A DNA stretch of 64,000 bases, from the NCBI RefSeq assembly GCF_002849595.1, contig NZ_NRQR01000012.1, positions 143,328-207,327 on the forward strand, written 5' to 3'. Position 1 is the stretch's first letter. Each line of letters opens with the position of its first letter. The notes beneath the pieces were generated by a model. The model saw nothing but the letters and a program-made list of their open reading frames with translations. It had not been told where the DNA came from and made no database searches. The DNA comes from Luteimonas rhizosphaerae. Lineage in GTDB: Bacteria > Pseudomonadota > Gammaproteobacteria > Xanthomonadales > Xanthomonadaceae. Made by a program: the position numbers and the translations under genes. Shown here piece after piece: positions 26,449 to 37,458 of the stretch.

Positions 26449-26601
26449 GGCCGCGACCCGAGGGGGTGCCCTAGGCGGTCCGGGACCTTTTTCCGCGGCC
26501 CGGGTGGAAATCCCCGGATCGGGTGCCCATATCGACCCCGACCCGGTCAACGACGGCCCGGCCACTCCCTGTCGCGAGCGAGATCCCGGCTCCCCAGGTG
26601 G

Positions 26602-26607
26602 TATAAT
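26602..26607 (+). promoter_or_regulatory. rpoD: rpoD promoter -10 (TATAAT)
   Basis: A perfect TATAAT lies 31 nt upstream of the rpoD ATG at 26638. There is no good -35; the region 17 bp upstream reads CGAGAT. The rest of the leader is AT-richer than its surroundings. Confidence 0.7.
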
Positions 26608-26637
26608 TACGGGTTCACTTCACGCATGGTGCGCCAC

Positions 26638-28476
<1,839 letters not shown>

Positions 28477-28496
28477 TCGACGCCCGAGCCGCATCG

Positions 28497-28523
28497 AAAA
28501 GCCCGCCGGAAGGCGGGCTTTTT
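28497..28523 (+). terminator. rho-independent terminator of rpoD
   Basis: GCCCGCC-GGAA-GGCGGGC is followed by five T, preceded by four A. It lies 24 nt after the rpoD stop. Confidence 0.9.
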
Positions 28524-28840
28524 CGTGGGCGGATATCCGGCAGTGCGTTCTATCCGCGGCTGGAGGCGTCGATCACGCGTCTCGAAAGGCACGCACTCGT
28601 GCGCGATGTGACATTTCCGCAAGGGCATTCGCGCGCCAGCGCGCTCCTATGGGAATGGCTTCGTCGCGTCCGCGGACGGGCGATCGTGCCGCGAGGAATC
28701 GATCCCTTGTCGCAACCGGACGACCGGCGCGCCACGGCAGCGGGAAGTTTGTTGGAGCGCGCTCGCGCGCGATGAGGCGTGCCTCGGGACATGTTGGTCG
28801 ATACATGGGCGGCAGGCGCAATCGCCTGCCGCCGGACGCA
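28524..28840. other. intergenic region with REP pair, no gene
   Basis: The space between the rpoD terminator and rpiA (convergent genes) holds a pair of REP-like sequences and no convincing coding frame. Open frames here lack family similarity and start signals. Confidence 0.6.
28626..28777. repeat. REP-like inverted pair
   Basis: The right copy reads TGTTGGAGCGCGCTCGCGCG (28750-28769). The left copy is its inverse (28626-28652, ending GCGCTCCTATGGG). They share the GGAGCGCGCT-GCGCGCGA core with the pair at 19538-19607 and are separated by about 97 bp. Confidence 0.7.
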
Positions 28841-29491
28841 TCAATCCAGGACGGTCGGCGTCGCCGTGCCCACGATGACGATGTCGGCCTTGCGCCGCGC
28901 GAACAGGCCCACGCTGACGACGCCCGGTATCTGGTTGAGCGCCGTTTCCAGCGCGACCGGATCGGTGATCGACAGGCCATGGATGTCGAGGACCCAGTTG
29001 CCGTTGTCGGTCCGGACACCTTCGCGCCAGACCGGCTGGCCGCCGGTGGTCTCCAGGATCGTGCGCGCCACGAGGCTGCGCGCCATGGGGATCACTTCGA
29101 CCGGCAGCGGGAACGTGCCCAGCACCGGCACCTGCTTCGCCGGATCGATGATGCAGACGAACCGCGCGCTGGCCTCGGCGATGATCTTCTCGCGCGTCAG
29201 CGCCGCGCCGCCGCCCTTGATCAGGTGCCTGCGCGGATCGCACTCGTCGGCACCGTCGACATACAGCGGCAGCGGGCCGGTCGCGTTGAGATCGAGGACG
29301 TCGATGCCGTGCGCGCGCAGGCGTTCGGTGCTCTGCTCGGAGCTCGAGACCGCGCCGTCGATGCGGTGCTTGATGCGGGCGAGCGCGTCGATGAAGTAGG
29401 CGACGGTGGAGCCGGTGCCGACGCCGACGATCATGCCGTCCTCGACGTAATCGATCGCCTTCTCGCCGGCCAGCCGCTTCGCATCGCTCAT
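28841..29491 (-). CDS. rpiA: ribose-5-phosphate isomerase A
   Basis: The 216-aa RpiA interconverts ribose-5-phosphate and ribulose-5-phosphate. Signatures are [23 protein letters not shown], the acidic pair D79 and D82 in [22 protein letters not shown] with the catalytic Glu near 101, and FPLPVEVIP. The length equals the family norm. Its ATG overlaps the stop of the EVE gene by one base, so it is translationally coupled. Confidence 0.96.
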   Translation of the reverse strand: MSDAKRLAGEKAIDYVEDGMIVGVGTGSTVAYFIDALARIKHRIDGAVSSSEQSTERLRAHGIDVLDLNATGPLPLYVDGADECDPRRHLIKGGGAALTREKIIAEASARFVCIIDPAKQVPVLGTFPLPVEVIPMARSLVARTILETTGGQPVWREGVRTDNGNWVLDIHGLSITDPVALETALNQIPGVVSVGLFARRKADIVIVGTATPTVLD

Positions 29492-29967
29492 CACTTCTTC
29501 TCCAGGGACAACAGCAGTTTCCATTGCGCCGATGTCACCGGCAGCACCGACAGGCGCGCACCCTTGCGGATCAGCGCGAATTCCTCGCCGAGTGCCGCCG
29601 CGTGTTCGCGGATTTCCGACAGCGGAATCGGCTGCGCCAGCGTGCGGACGTAGCCCACGTCGACGAGGAACCAGCGCGGCGCATCCTGGGAGGCCTTCTC
29701 GTCGAAATACTTCGAGCGCTTCTTGAACTGGCTCGGGTCCGGGTACGCCGTGCTCGCGACTTCGGCCAGGCCGTAGATGCCGGGCACGTCGGTATTCGAG
29801 TGGTAGAACAGCACGCCGTCGCCGACCTGCATGCCGTCGCGCATGAAATTGCGGGCCTGGTAGTTGCGCACGCCCGTCCACGGTTCCGTGCCGACACGCG
29901 CGAGATCGTCGATCGAGAAATCCTCGGGTTCGGACTTCATCAGCCAGTAGCGTTTGCGCGGGCTCAT
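29491..29967 (-). CDS. EVE domain-containing protein
   Basis: The 158-aa product is a single EVE (PUA-like/YTH-like) domain: [17 protein letters not shown] at the start, [19 protein letters not shown], and [13 protein letters not shown] proteins bind modified bases in RNA or DNA; the ligand here is unknown. It overlaps the cyclo-ligase gene by ATGA and rpiA by TGATG, which makes a tight three-gene unit. Confidence 0.92.
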   Translation of the reverse strand: MSPRKRYWLMKSEPEDFSIDDLARVGTEPWTGVRNYQARNFMRDGMQVGDGVLFYHSNTDVPGIYGLAEVASTAYPDPSQFKKRSKYFDEKASQDAPRWFLVDVGYVRTLAQPIPLSEIREHAAALGEEFALIRKGARLSVLPVTSAQWKLLLSLEKK

Positions 29968-30545
29968 CGGGGCGTGGTCATCAACAGAGTCTCGGATTCG
30001 GTGCAGACCGCGTCGAGCGGCACGTCCCAGCCGGCGGCGTCGAGCGCATCGAGCTGCTGGCTGGCGAACGCGGCGCCCACGAGCAGCGGCGGCGACGAAG
30101 TCTGCTGGCGGAATGCGAAGCTGCGATCGTACCAGCCGCCTCCCATGCCGAGCCGCTGGCCCCGCGCGTCGAAGCCGACCAGCGGCGTGACCACCAGCGC
30201 CATGTCGGCGGCGGGCAGCGCGGAGGCGGGTTCGACGTCGGGTTCGGGAATGCCGTAGCGGTTGGTGACGAGCGGATCGCCGGCGCGCCACGGCGCGAAG
30301 CGCAGCGTGTCGTCGTGCAAGACGGGCAGGCAATAGATCAGGCCGGGCGGCAAGTGCACCTGGAAGACGTGCAGCCCGATCTCGCCGTCGCTGGCCCAGT
30401 AGCCGGCGACATACCCCGTGGTCGGCAGCATGGGCAGGGCGAGCAGTTGCGAGGCGAGGCCATCGGCGGCCGCGATGCGCACGTTGGCGGGCGTCGCGCG
30501 ACGCTGGTCACGCAAACGGCGGCGAAGTGCGGTGCGATCGGTCAT
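29964..30545 (-). CDS. 5-formyltetrahydrofolate cyclo-ligase
   Basis: The 193-aa enzyme converts 5-formyl-THF to 5,10-methenyl-THF using ATP. The basic N-terminus [14 protein letters not shown] and the C-terminal [25 protein letters not shown] motif (folate/ATP site) are diagnostic. The gene lies immediately downstream of 6S RNA, as does ygfA (fau) in E. coli, where the two are co-transcribed. I chose the ATG at 30545 because the longer reading runs into the 6S RNA. Confidence 0.93.
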   Translation of the reverse strand: MTDRTALRRRLRDQRRATPANVRIAAADGLASQLLALPMLPTTGYVAGYWASDGEIGLHVFQVHLPPGLIYCLPVLHDDTLRFAPWRAGDPLVTNRYGIPEPDVEPASALPAADMALVVTPLVGFDARGQRLGMGGGWYDRSFAFRQQTSSPPLLVGAAFASQQLDALDAAGWDVPLDAVCTESETLLMTTPR

Positions 30546-30645
30546 GCCGGATCCGTCGTCGGGAGATGCCGGCGACGCGGCAGTCGGTGATGCCATCGGG
30601 AGAGGCGATCCCGGAGGTGCGCAGACGCGATCCCTCCGGTGCCGC

Positions 30646-30840
30646 AAAAAAATTACGTCCTCCGCCATTGCCGATGCTTGCGAAACGACCTTGAACCCGG
30701 GGTTCAAGTGGGAATGCTCGGATTCCTTCGGGTTTTCCGCTCGAAGGCGGATCTACACTCCCGGTTTCCTTGCATCCCCGGTGTCGTTGTTAAGGGACAA
30801 GGCGAATGTTTTGCAGGCCGTCGAACACGGCAGAGGACGC
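30646..30840 (-). ncRNA. ssrS: 6S RNA
   Basis: On the minus strand a ~195-nt transcript is predicted between zapA and the cyclo-ligase gene, the conserved ssrS position. The 5' CGTCCTCTGCC pairs with the 3' GGCGGAGGACG to close the long stem. Near the 3' side is CTTGAACCCCGGGTTCAAGG, matching the E. coli 6S hairpin CCTTGAACCAAGGGTTCAAG. A run of seven T ends the transcript. 6S RNA mimics an open promoter and sequesters sigma-70 RNA polymerase in stationary phase. Exact ends are estimates. Confidence 0.88.
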
Positions 30841-30846
30841 AGACGA

Positions 30847-30874
30847 AGTATAGCCCGAGGTGCCGATGTGCCAA
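30847..30874 (-). promoter_or_regulatory. ssrS: sigma-70 promoter of ssrS
   Basis: On the minus strand TTGGCA (30869-30874) and TATACT (30847-30852) are separated by 16 bp. The expected start falls about 7 nt downstream, at the predicted 5' end of 6S RNA. This is the best-formed promoter in the window. Confidence 0.75.
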
Positions 30875-30950
30875 TGCCGTTCGTCGGTCGACGATGCGGA
30901 AAATTCAGCGTTGTCCGCGGCGCGCGAACGCGAGGGGCGACGCCTGCGTC

Positions 30951-31253
30951 TCAGCGCGGCGTGTCGATCAGACCGTCGAGCCGGCGGTGCAGCGTCGAGA
31001 GGGTCTCGGCGATCTCGCGGTCGCCCGCTGCGCGCTCATTGCGCAGCAACTGCAACTCGTGGGCGAGGTTCAACGCCGCCAGCACCGCGACGCGATCGAC
31101 CGCCGCCATGCGGTTGGCGCCGCGGATCTCGCGCATCTGCCGGTCCAGCACCTGCGCCGCGGCCATCAGGCTCTCGCGTTCGTCGGCGGACACGCCGACG
31201 GTGTATTCGCGATCCAGCACATGCACGCTGACGGCCTCGTTGCTGCTGCTCAC
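30951..31253 (-). CDS. zapA: cell division protein ZapA
   Basis: The 100-aa Z-ring associated protein has an N-terminal VSVHVLDREYTVGVSADERESL globular head and a C-terminal coiled coil from about residue 45. ZapA bundles FtsZ filaments. Its start overlaps the stop of the ZapB-like gene by ATGA. The 6S RNA gene follows about 110 bp downstream. Confidence 0.93.
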   Translation of the reverse strand: MSSSNEAVSVHVLDREYTVGVSADERESLMAAAQVLDRQMREIRGANRMAAVDRVAVLAALNLAHELQLLRNERAAGDREIAETLSTLHRRLDGLIDTPR

Positions 31254-31471
31254 GTGTGCTGCTCCAGCGACTTCAGCCGCGCGATCATCGCTTCGACGCG
31301 CGAGCGCGCCTGTTCGTTCTTCGACAGCAGCTGCGCGCGTTCGCCGACGATGTGTTCCTGCTGCTGGCGCAGGCTGCGGTTCTCGTCGCTGAGCTGCTGC
31401 ACGCGCTCGATCAGCGCGTCGATGCGAGCCGTGAGCCTGCGGAGCTGTGCGATGACTTCCGGCTGATCCAT
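31250..31471 (-). CDS. small coiled-coil protein (TIGR02449 type, ZapB-like)
   Basis: The 73-aa protein is almost entirely a predicted coiled coil (heptads through QLRRLTARIDALIERVQQL and beyond). It matches the small family encoded directly upstream of zapA in xanthomonads and pseudomonads. A role with ZapA at the division site is inferred from position and the ZapB-like fold; no motif proves it. The start at 31471 (MDQPEVIAQL) precedes a 32-bp gap to the GGDEF-EAL gene. Confidence 0.8.
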   Translation of the reverse strand: MDQPEVIAQLRRLTARIDALIERVQQLSDENRSLRQQQEHIVGERAQLLSKNEQARSRVEAMIARLKSLEQHT

Positions 31472-31503
31472 GTCCCGCACGATAGGCAGCGGGCCGGTGG
31501 CGG

Positions 31504-33753
31504 TCAAGGCGCGGCGACCGGACGGGCGCCGGGCGTGGCGCCGCTCGGCCGCCAGTTGCGGATGAAGGCCAGGCACTGCAGCGCGTCGAGCGGGGTCGAG
31601 ACCCAGAAGCCCTGGATCTCGTCGCACCCGCGCCCGGCCAGAAAGCGCATCTGCGCTTCGGTCTCGACGCCTTCGGCCACGACCGCCAGCCCCAGCGAAT
31701 GCGCCATCGCGATCACCGCGCCGGCGATGGCGGCGTCTTCCGGGTCTTCGGGCAGGCCGTCGATGAACGCCTTGTCGACCTTGATCGTGGTGAACGGCAG
31801 GCGCTTGAGGTAGGCCAGCGACGAGTATCCGGTGCCGAAGTCGTCGATCGCCAGCGACACGCCCAGCGCGCGGAACGCCTGCAGCTTCTCGGAGGCCTGT
31901 GCGGCGTTGGCCATCAGCACGCTCTCGGTAAGTTCCAGTTCCAGCAGGCCGGGCGGGATGCCGACGTCCTGCAGCACGCGCGCCACCACGTCCGGGAAGT
32001 CGCCGCGCAGCAGCTGCAGCACCGACACGTTGACCGAGACCGTGAGATCGTCGAGACCGTGCTGGCGCCAGCGGTGCAGCACCAGGCAGGCCTCGCGCAG
32101 CACCCATTCGCCGATCTCGAGGATCAGCCCGCTTTCCTCGGCAATGGGGATGAAGACGCTCGGCATGATCTCGCCGTGTTCCGGGCTCGACCAGCGCAGC
32201 AGCGCTTCGACGCCGGTGATGCGCTGCGGATGCAGCGACATCCGCGGCTGGAACACCAGCCGCAGCTCGCCGCGATCGAGCGCCCGGCGCAGCGCGCCGG
32301 CGACGGTCGCGCGCTGGCGGATCGCGTGGTCCATGCCGTCGTCGTAGCGCATGAAGGTGCGCCGGCCCGCGGCCTTGGCCTGGTACATCGCGGTGTCGGC
32401 CTGCTTCAGCAGCTCGGTCGGCACGCGCGCGTGTTCGGGATACAGGCTGATGCCGATCGACGGGGAGATCGCGATCTCGCGGCGGTCGTCGAGCAGCAGC
32501 GGCGCTTCGAACGCGGTGATCACCTCGCGGGCGAGGTGGTCGGCCGCCGCCGGCGAGGCGAGGTCTTCGACGACGACCGCGAACTCGTCGCCACCGAGTC
32601 GCGCGACCGTGTGGTGCATGCCGACCGCCTGCTGCAGGCGCGTCGCCGCGGCGCGCAGGATCCGGTCGCCGGTCGCGTGGCCGAGCGAATCGTTGATGTG
32701 CTTGAACTGGTCGAGGTCCAGCAGCAGCACCGCGAGCCGGGCGTCCTCGCGATGCGCGCGCAGGATGGCGCGGGCGAGCCGCTCCGACAGCAGCGCGCGG
32801 TTGGGCAGGCTGGTCAGCGTGTCGAAGTTCGCCAGGTAGCGCAGCTCCTGCTCGGCGCGCTTCTGCCGGGTGATGTCGTGCAGCACGCAGACATGCAGCA
32901 GCGCGTCGCGATCGCCGTCCTGCACCGAGCGCACCTCGATCGCGGCGAGGAATTCCTCGCCGTCCTTGCGGCGCTGCCAGAGCTCGCCGGTCCAGTGGCC
33001 GTTGCGGCGGATCTGGTCGCGGATCGCTTCGTGGAACGCGGCGTCGTGCTGGTCGCTGTCGAGCAGCCTGGCATTGCGGCCGAGGATTTCCGCGTCGCTG
33101 TAACCGCTGATGCGCGAGAACGCGGGATTGACCGAGACCACGTCGAACCTGTCGTCGAGCACCGCGACGGCGCCGTGCATGCTCCGCATGACTTCGGCGC
33201 CGATCCGCTGTTCGCGCACGTCGTCGCGGCTCGCCTCGAGATCGGATGCCGTGCCGCCGATGCGGGCGATGCGGCCGCGCGCGTCGCGGGCCAGCACGCG
33301 GCCGCGGAAACGCCGCCAGGCCCAGACGCCGGCCCCGGTGACACGGGCGTCGAATTCCAGCTGCTCCGACTCGCCGGCGAGATAACGCGCCAGGGCGTCG
33401 CAGGCCGGTGTGCGGTCGTCGGGATGCAGCCACGAGGTCGCCGCGACCGGGGCGCCGTCGACGGCGCGATCGAACGGCGCTGCCGCGTCCGGGTGCAGGC
33501 CGCGCACGACGCCGGTGCGGACGTCGTAGTCCCAGTCGCGTGCGCCGTTGGCCCACAGGGCGAGCGCCAGGCGGGCCTCGCCGTCCTGCAACGCGGCGCT
33601 GGAACGACGCGCGCTGGCGCGTCCCCGCAGCAGCAGGACGAGCAGCAGTGCCGGCAGCGCGATCAGGACGACGGCGACCGGCACGAGCAGCAGGACGGGG
33701 AGGTTCACGCGGGCGGCACTCCGTGCCTTCGTTCGCAGCGCGAGTGTAGGCAT
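31504..33753 (-). CDS. membrane GGDEF-EAL protein with PAS sensors
   Basis: The 749-aa protein has one N-terminal membrane helix (about residues 17-43), two PAS-like regions (about 60-160 and 185-300), a GGDEF domain (about 310-475) and an EAL domain (about 490-735). The GGDEF site is intact (RLGGDEF near residue 386), but the RxxD inhibitory site is absent. The EAL set is complete: EAL in GVEALLRW, ELTES, DDFGTGYSSL, KVDKAFI and AEGVET. It should bind GTP and hydrolyse c-di-GMP; the net activity cannot be read from sequence. It sits upstream of zapB-like, zapA and 6S RNA and is divergent from the UPF0149 gene. Confidence 0.92.
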   Translation of the reverse strand: MPTLALRTKARSAARVNLPVLLLVPVAVVLIALPALLLVLLLRGRASARRSSAALQDGEARLALALWANGARDWDYDVRTGVVRGLHPDAAAPFDRAVDGAPVAATSWLHPDDRTPACDALARYLAGESEQLEFDARVTGAGVWAWRRFRGRVLARDARGRIARIGGTASDLEASRDDVREQRIGAEVMRSMHGAVAVLDDRFDVVSVNPAFSRISGYSDAEILGRNARLLDSDQHDAAFHEAIRDQIRRNGHWTGELWQRRKDGEEFLAAIEVRSVQDGDRDALLHVCVLHDITRQKRAEQELRYLANFDTLTSLPNRALLSERLARAILRAHREDARLAVLLLDLDQFKHINDSLGHATGDRILRAAATRLQQAVGMHHTVARLGGDEFAVVVEDLASPAAADHLAREVITAFEAPLLLDDRREIAISPSIGISLYPEHARVPTELLKQADTAMYQAKAAGRRTFMRYDDGMDHAIRQRATVAGALRRALDRGELRLVFQPRMSLHPQRITGVEALLRWSSPEHGEIMPSVFIPIAEESGLILEIGEWVLREACLVLHRWRQHGLDDLTVSVNVSVLQLLRGDFPDVVARVLQDVGIPPGLLELELTESVLMANAAQASEKLQAFRALGVSLAIDDFGTGYSSLAYLKRLPFTTIKVDKAFIDGLPEDPEDAAIAGAVIAMAHSLGLAVVAEGVETEAQMRFLAGRGCDEIQGFWVSTPLDALQCLAFIRNWRPSGATPGARPVAAP

Positions 33754-33819
33754 GCCGCGACGGCGCCAACAAGCGGCCGGCGTCGTCCGCGCGGCGCGGG
33801 TCGCGCAGGACCCGGTTGA

Positions 33820-33833
33820 TACACTGCGCAGCC
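33820..33833 (+). promoter_or_regulatory. -10 (TACACT) with GC discriminator
   Basis: TACACT-GCGCAGCC lies 21-35 nt upstream of the UPF0149 GTG. The hexamer plus GCGCRRCC is shared with the gmk, rpoZ and yicC promoters. Confidence 0.45.
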
Positions 33834-33854
33834 CATTCCGATCCGTGAGCCGCC

Positions 33855-34409
33855 GTGTCCGACACCCTGCCGAACCACTCCGAAGTCGAGGCCCAGTGCC
33901 GCCACCTGCAGCTGGGCGTGGGCGCCAGCGAGCTCCACGGCGGGCTGTGCGGCTGGTTGGCCGGCGGCGGGGACGATGTCGCCGGCTGGCTGGCCCCGGT
34001 GCTGGCCGATGACGCGCTGCCGGCGCCGGCGCCGGACAGCGCGCTCGACCGGCTGCGCGCGGTCAGCGCCACCCAGCTCGAGGATCGCAGTTTCGGCTTC
34101 GCGCTGCTGCTGCCGGACGAGTCCGAGTCGCTGCAGGTGCGCAGCGGCGCGCTGTTCGACTGGTGCCGCGGCTTTCTCGGTGCGTTCGGCCTGGCCGCCG
34201 GCGCCGCGCCGCGGCTGTCGGACGAAGGCGAGGAAGCGCTCAACGACATCGCCAAGCTGGCCGCGGCGATGCCCGAAGCCGCCGACGACGAGATCGAGGC
34301 CGGCGAGGAGGACGCGTTGACCGAGATCGAGGAGTTCGTGCGCGTCGCCGCCTTGCTGCTGCACGGCGACGTCGCCCTGGGAGCCCGCCACCGCGCCCGG
34401 CTGAACTGA
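33855..34409 (+). CDS. UPF0149 (YgfB/YecA) family protein
   Basis: The 184-aa protein starts at a GTG and belongs to the YgfB family found next to pepP in gammaproteobacteria. Conserved features are LHGGLCGWLAGG, LLLPDESESLQVRSGAL and FDWCRGFLGAFGL. YgfB proteins influence transcription of neighbouring or stress genes in some pseudomonads; here the role is inferred. It is followed by pepP after one base, an operon with translational coupling. Confidence 0.88.
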   Translation: MSDTLPNHSEVEAQCRHLQLGVGASELHGGLCGWLAGGGDDVAGWLAPVLADDALPAPAPDSALDRLRAVSATQLEDRSFGFALLLPDESESLQVRSGALFDWCRGFLGAFGLAAGAAPRLSDEGEEALNDIAKLAAAMPEAADDEIEAGEEDALTEIEEFVRVAALLLHGDVALGARHRARLN

Positions 34410-34410
34410 C

Positions 34411-35742
34411 ATGGCCAGCGCGACCGGCATCACCGCCACCAGTTACCAGAAGCGCCGCCGCCAGCTGATGCGCATGGCCGGCAACGACGCGATCCTCGTG
34501 CTGCCCGCAGCGCCCGAGCGGGTGCGCAGCCGCGACACGCACTACCCGTACCGCCAGGATTCCGATCTCTGGTACCTGACCGGGTTCGCCGAGCCCGACG
34601 CGGTGCTGGTGCTGGTGCCGGGCCGCAAGCATGGCGAAACGCTGCTGTTCTGCCGCGAGCGCGATCCCGAGCGCGAAGGCTGGGACGGGCCCCGCGCCGG
34701 GCCCGAGGGCGCGGTCGAGACCTTCGGCATGGACGACGCGTATCCGATCGACGATCTCGACGAGATCCTGCCGGGCCTGCTCGAGGGCCGGACCCGGGTT
34801 TACTACCACTTCGGTCGCGACACCGAATTCGACCTGCAGCTGATCGGCTGGCTCAACCGCGTGCGTGCGCAGGTCCGGCTGGGCGCGTCGCCGCCGCACG
34901 AGTTCCTCGAACTCGGCCATCTGCTCGACGAACAGCGCCTGATCAAGGACGCCGGCGAGCTCAAGCTGATGCGCCGCGCGGCGGCGATCAGCGTCGAGGC
35001 GCACGCGGCGGCGATGCGCGCCGCGCGTCCCGGCGTGCGCGAATACGAGCTGCAGGCCGCGCTGGAACACGTGTTCCGCCGCCACGATGCCTGCGCGGCC
35101 TACGAGAGCATCGTCGGTGCCGGGGCGAACGCCTGCGTGCTGCATTACCGGGCCAACAGCGCCCAGGCGCGCGATGGCGACCTGGTGCTGATCGACGCTG
35201 GCGCCGAATACCGCGGCTATGCCGCCGACATCACCCGCACGTTTCCGGTCAACGGCCGCTTCACGCCCGCGCAGCGCGCGCTGCACGAGGTCGTCGAATC
35301 CGCGCAGCAGGCGGCGCTGGCGCAGGCACGGCCCGGCGTCGCCTACGAGGCCGGGCACGACGCGGCCGTCGAAGCGCTGACCGAAGGGCTGTTGCGGCTG
35401 GGCCTGTTGAAGGGCCGGCTCGAGACGCGCATCGCCGACGGCAGCTACAAGCGCTTCTACCGGCACAAGACCGGCCACTGGATCGGCCTCGACGTGCACG
35501 ACGTCGGCGACTACCGCATCGACGGCGAGTCGCGGCTGCTCGAGCCGGGCATGGTGTTCACGATCGAGCCCGGGCTCTACGTGTCCGCCGACGACGCCAG
35601 TGTCGATGCGAAGTGGCGCGGCATCGGCATCCGCACCGAGGACGACGTGCTGGTGACGAAGACCGGCCACGACGTACTGACCACGGGACTGGCGCGCACC
35701 GCGGACGAGATCGAGGCCTTCATGGCGGACGCGCGCAGGTAA
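34411..35742 (+). CDS. pepP: Xaa-Pro aminopeptidase P
   Basis: The 443-aa M24B metallopeptidase removes N-terminal residues before Pro. The five metal ligands are visible: D and D in LVLIDAGAEYRGYAADITRT, H in HKTGHWIGLDVHDVG, E in EPGMVFTIEPG and E in IRTEDDVLV. The N-terminal AMP_N domain (SYQKRRRQLMRMAGNDAIL) completes the pattern. The length matches E. coli PepP (441 aa). In many genomes ubiH follows; here it does not. Confidence 0.95.
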   Translation: MASATGITATSYQKRRRQLMRMAGNDAILVLPAAPERVRSRDTHYPYRQDSDLWYLTGFAEPDAVLVLVPGRKHGETLLFCRERDPEREGWDGPRAGPEGAVETFGMDDAYPIDDLDEILPGLLEGRTRVYYHFGRDTEFDLQLIGWLNRVRAQVRLGASPPHEFLELGHLLDEQRLIKDAGELKLMRRAAAISVEAHAAAMRAARPGVREYELQAALEHVFRRHDACAAYESIVGAGANACVLHYRANSAQARDGDLVLIDAGAEYRGYAADITRTFPVNGRFTPAQRALHEVVESAQQAALAQARPGVAYEAGHDAAVEALTEGLLRLGLLKGRLETRIADGSYKRFYRHKTGHWIGLDVHDVGDYRIDGESRLLEPGMVFTIEPGLYVSADDASVDAKWRGIGIRTEDDVLVTKTGHDVLTTGLARTADEIEAFMADARR

Positions 35743-36054
35743 GGCGCTGCCGCGCGAGGTGATCCCACGTGGCGGTCACCGCGTCGTGGGCAGATCCGTC
35801 GAAGCGCGCCGGTCGAGCCACGCCGTGTCGTCTGCCCCGGATGCGATCGACAGTGCGTCGATCGGGTCGCCGCTCGCCTGTCGCGAACGATGCGTCCAGC
35901 GCGACCGGCGTCGCGCTGGTTGCCGGACGCCCGGATCGCTCGGGATCGCCGGATGCGGGCGCCGCGCCTCCGTCACCGCGTCACCGGCAGCCGGACCAGT
36001 GCCGGCCGCGCGATGCGGTCCGCGCACGCCGCCCTTGCGGCGTGCGCGTGGCGC
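35743..36054. other. intergenic region with a 12-bp hairpin after pepQ
   Basis: There is no gene. The only structure is a perfect 12-bp stem (CGCGCACGCCGC with GCGGCGTGCGCG, 36021-36048) about 6 nt beyond the pepQ stop on the minus strand. It has no T run, so it may protect the mRNA end or terminate weakly. Confidence 0.6.
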
Positions 36055-37395
36055 TTACTCCGCGTCGAGCGCCGCGAACGCGTCGCGGGTCAGGTTCTCG
36101 GGCGCGTCGCCGGTGCAGACCACGTCGTCTTCAATGCGCACGCCGCCGTAGGGGCGGAACGCGGCGATGCGCGCGAGATCGAGGCTGTCGCCGTGGCCGG
36201 CGGCCTGGAGATCCTCGAGCAGCATGTCGATGACGTAGACGCCCGGTTCGATCGTCACGACCATGCCCGGCTCCAGCACGCGGGTCAGGCGCAGGAACGG
36301 ATGGCCGTCGGGCTTGGCGATCGTGCCGCCGCTGTCGGATGCGGCGAAGCCGCCGACATCGTGCACCTGCAGGCCGATGCCGTGGCCGAGACCATGCGGG
36401 AAGAAGGCCGCGCTGACGCCGGTGGCCACCGCGGCTTCGGGCGACACCTTGATCAGGCCGAAGTCGCGCAGCACGCCCGCGAGCGCGAGATGCGCGTCGA
36501 GATGCAGCTGGCGGTAGTCGGTGCCGGCGCGGACCTGCGCGACCATCGCCTGCTGCGCGCCGTCGACCGCGTCGATCAGCGCCTGGAATTCGCTGTCGGT
36601 GTCGCTCGCATAGGTGCGGGTGATGTCGGACGCATAGCCGTGGTGGCTGGCGCCGGCGTCGATCAGGAAGCTGCGCACCGGCTCGGGCGGCAGCCGGCCG
36701 AGTTCGGTGTAGTGCAGCACCGCGGCGTGTTCGTTGAGCGCGACGATGTTGCCGTAGGGCAGTTCGCTGGCGTCCTGTCCAGCGGCCTGGCAGTACGCGA
36801 GGTGGATGCCGAATTCGCTGGCCCCGGCGCGGAACGCACGCTCGGCGGCGCGGTGCGCGCGCACGCCGCGTTGCGAGGCCAGGCGCAGCATCGCGATCTC
36901 GTAGGGCGTCTTGAAGGCGCGGTGGTAGTCGAGATAGTCGATGACCGCCTGCGGATTGTCGGGCTTGTAGGCGCCGTAATGACCGATGGCGCTCTGCGGT
37001 TCGCCGAGGATCGCGCAGCGCGCGGCATTCTTGGGCAGATGCTGCTGCGCTTCTTCAGGCTTGCGGATCACGACGATCTCGAACTGGTCGACCCAGTAGC
37101 CCTGCGGCGCCTCGGGCACCACGTGCCAGTAGTCGCGCGGCTGCAGGTAGACCAGCTTCGGCTTGCGGCCCGGGCTCACCACCAGCCAGCTGCCCGGCGT
37201 GCGGGTCAGCGGCAGCCAGGCCTTGAACTGGGGATTCACCGCGTATGGATAGTCGCGATCGTCGAACGCGTGGTAGTGCAGCGTGCCGCTGGGCACGACC
37301 AGATGGTCGAGGCCGGCGCGCGACAGCGCGGTTTCGGTGCGTTCGAGCAGCGTCGCGACATGCGCGGCGTAGAGACTGGCGGGAGACGGTGACAT
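36055..37395 (-). CDS. pepQ: Xaa-Pro dipeptidase
   Basis: The 446-aa M24B prolidase cleaves X-Pro dipeptides. Metal ligands are D and D in LIDAGASHHGYASDITRT, H in FFPHGLGHGIGLQVHDVG, E in EPGMVVTIEPGVY and E in VRIEDDVV. The N-terminal region (HVATLLERTETAL, VVPSG) and length fit E. coli PepQ (443 aa). It lies convergent to pepP. A CAGAAT -10 (37425-37430) sits about 30 nt before the ATG. Confidence 0.95.
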   Translation of the reverse strand: MSPSPASLYAAHVATLLERTETALSRAGLDHLVVPSGTLHYHAFDDRDYPYAVNPQFKAWLPLTRTPGSWLVVSPGRKPKLVYLQPRDYWHVVPEAPQGYWVDQFEIVVIRKPEEAQQHLPKNAARCAILGEPQSAIGHYGAYKPDNPQAVIDYLDYHRAFKTPYEIAMLRLASQRGVRAHRAAERAFRAGASEFGIHLAYCQAAGQDASELPYGNIVALNEHAAVLHYTELGRLPPEPVRSFLIDAGASHHGYASDITRTYASDTDSEFQALIDAVDGAQQAMVAQVRAGTDYRQLHLDAHLALAGVLRDFGLIKVSPEAAVATGVSAAFFPHGLGHGIGLQVHDVGGFAASDSGGTIAKPDGHPFLRLTRVLEPGMVVTIEPGVYVIDMLLEDLQAAGHGDSLDLARIAAFRPYGGVRIEDDVVCTGDAPENLTRDAFAALDAE

Positions 37396-37458
37396 CGCGA
37401 TCCTGCGGAGACGGGAATCGCGACATTCTGCCGCAAGCGCGGCGCGACTGCCGGCGGG

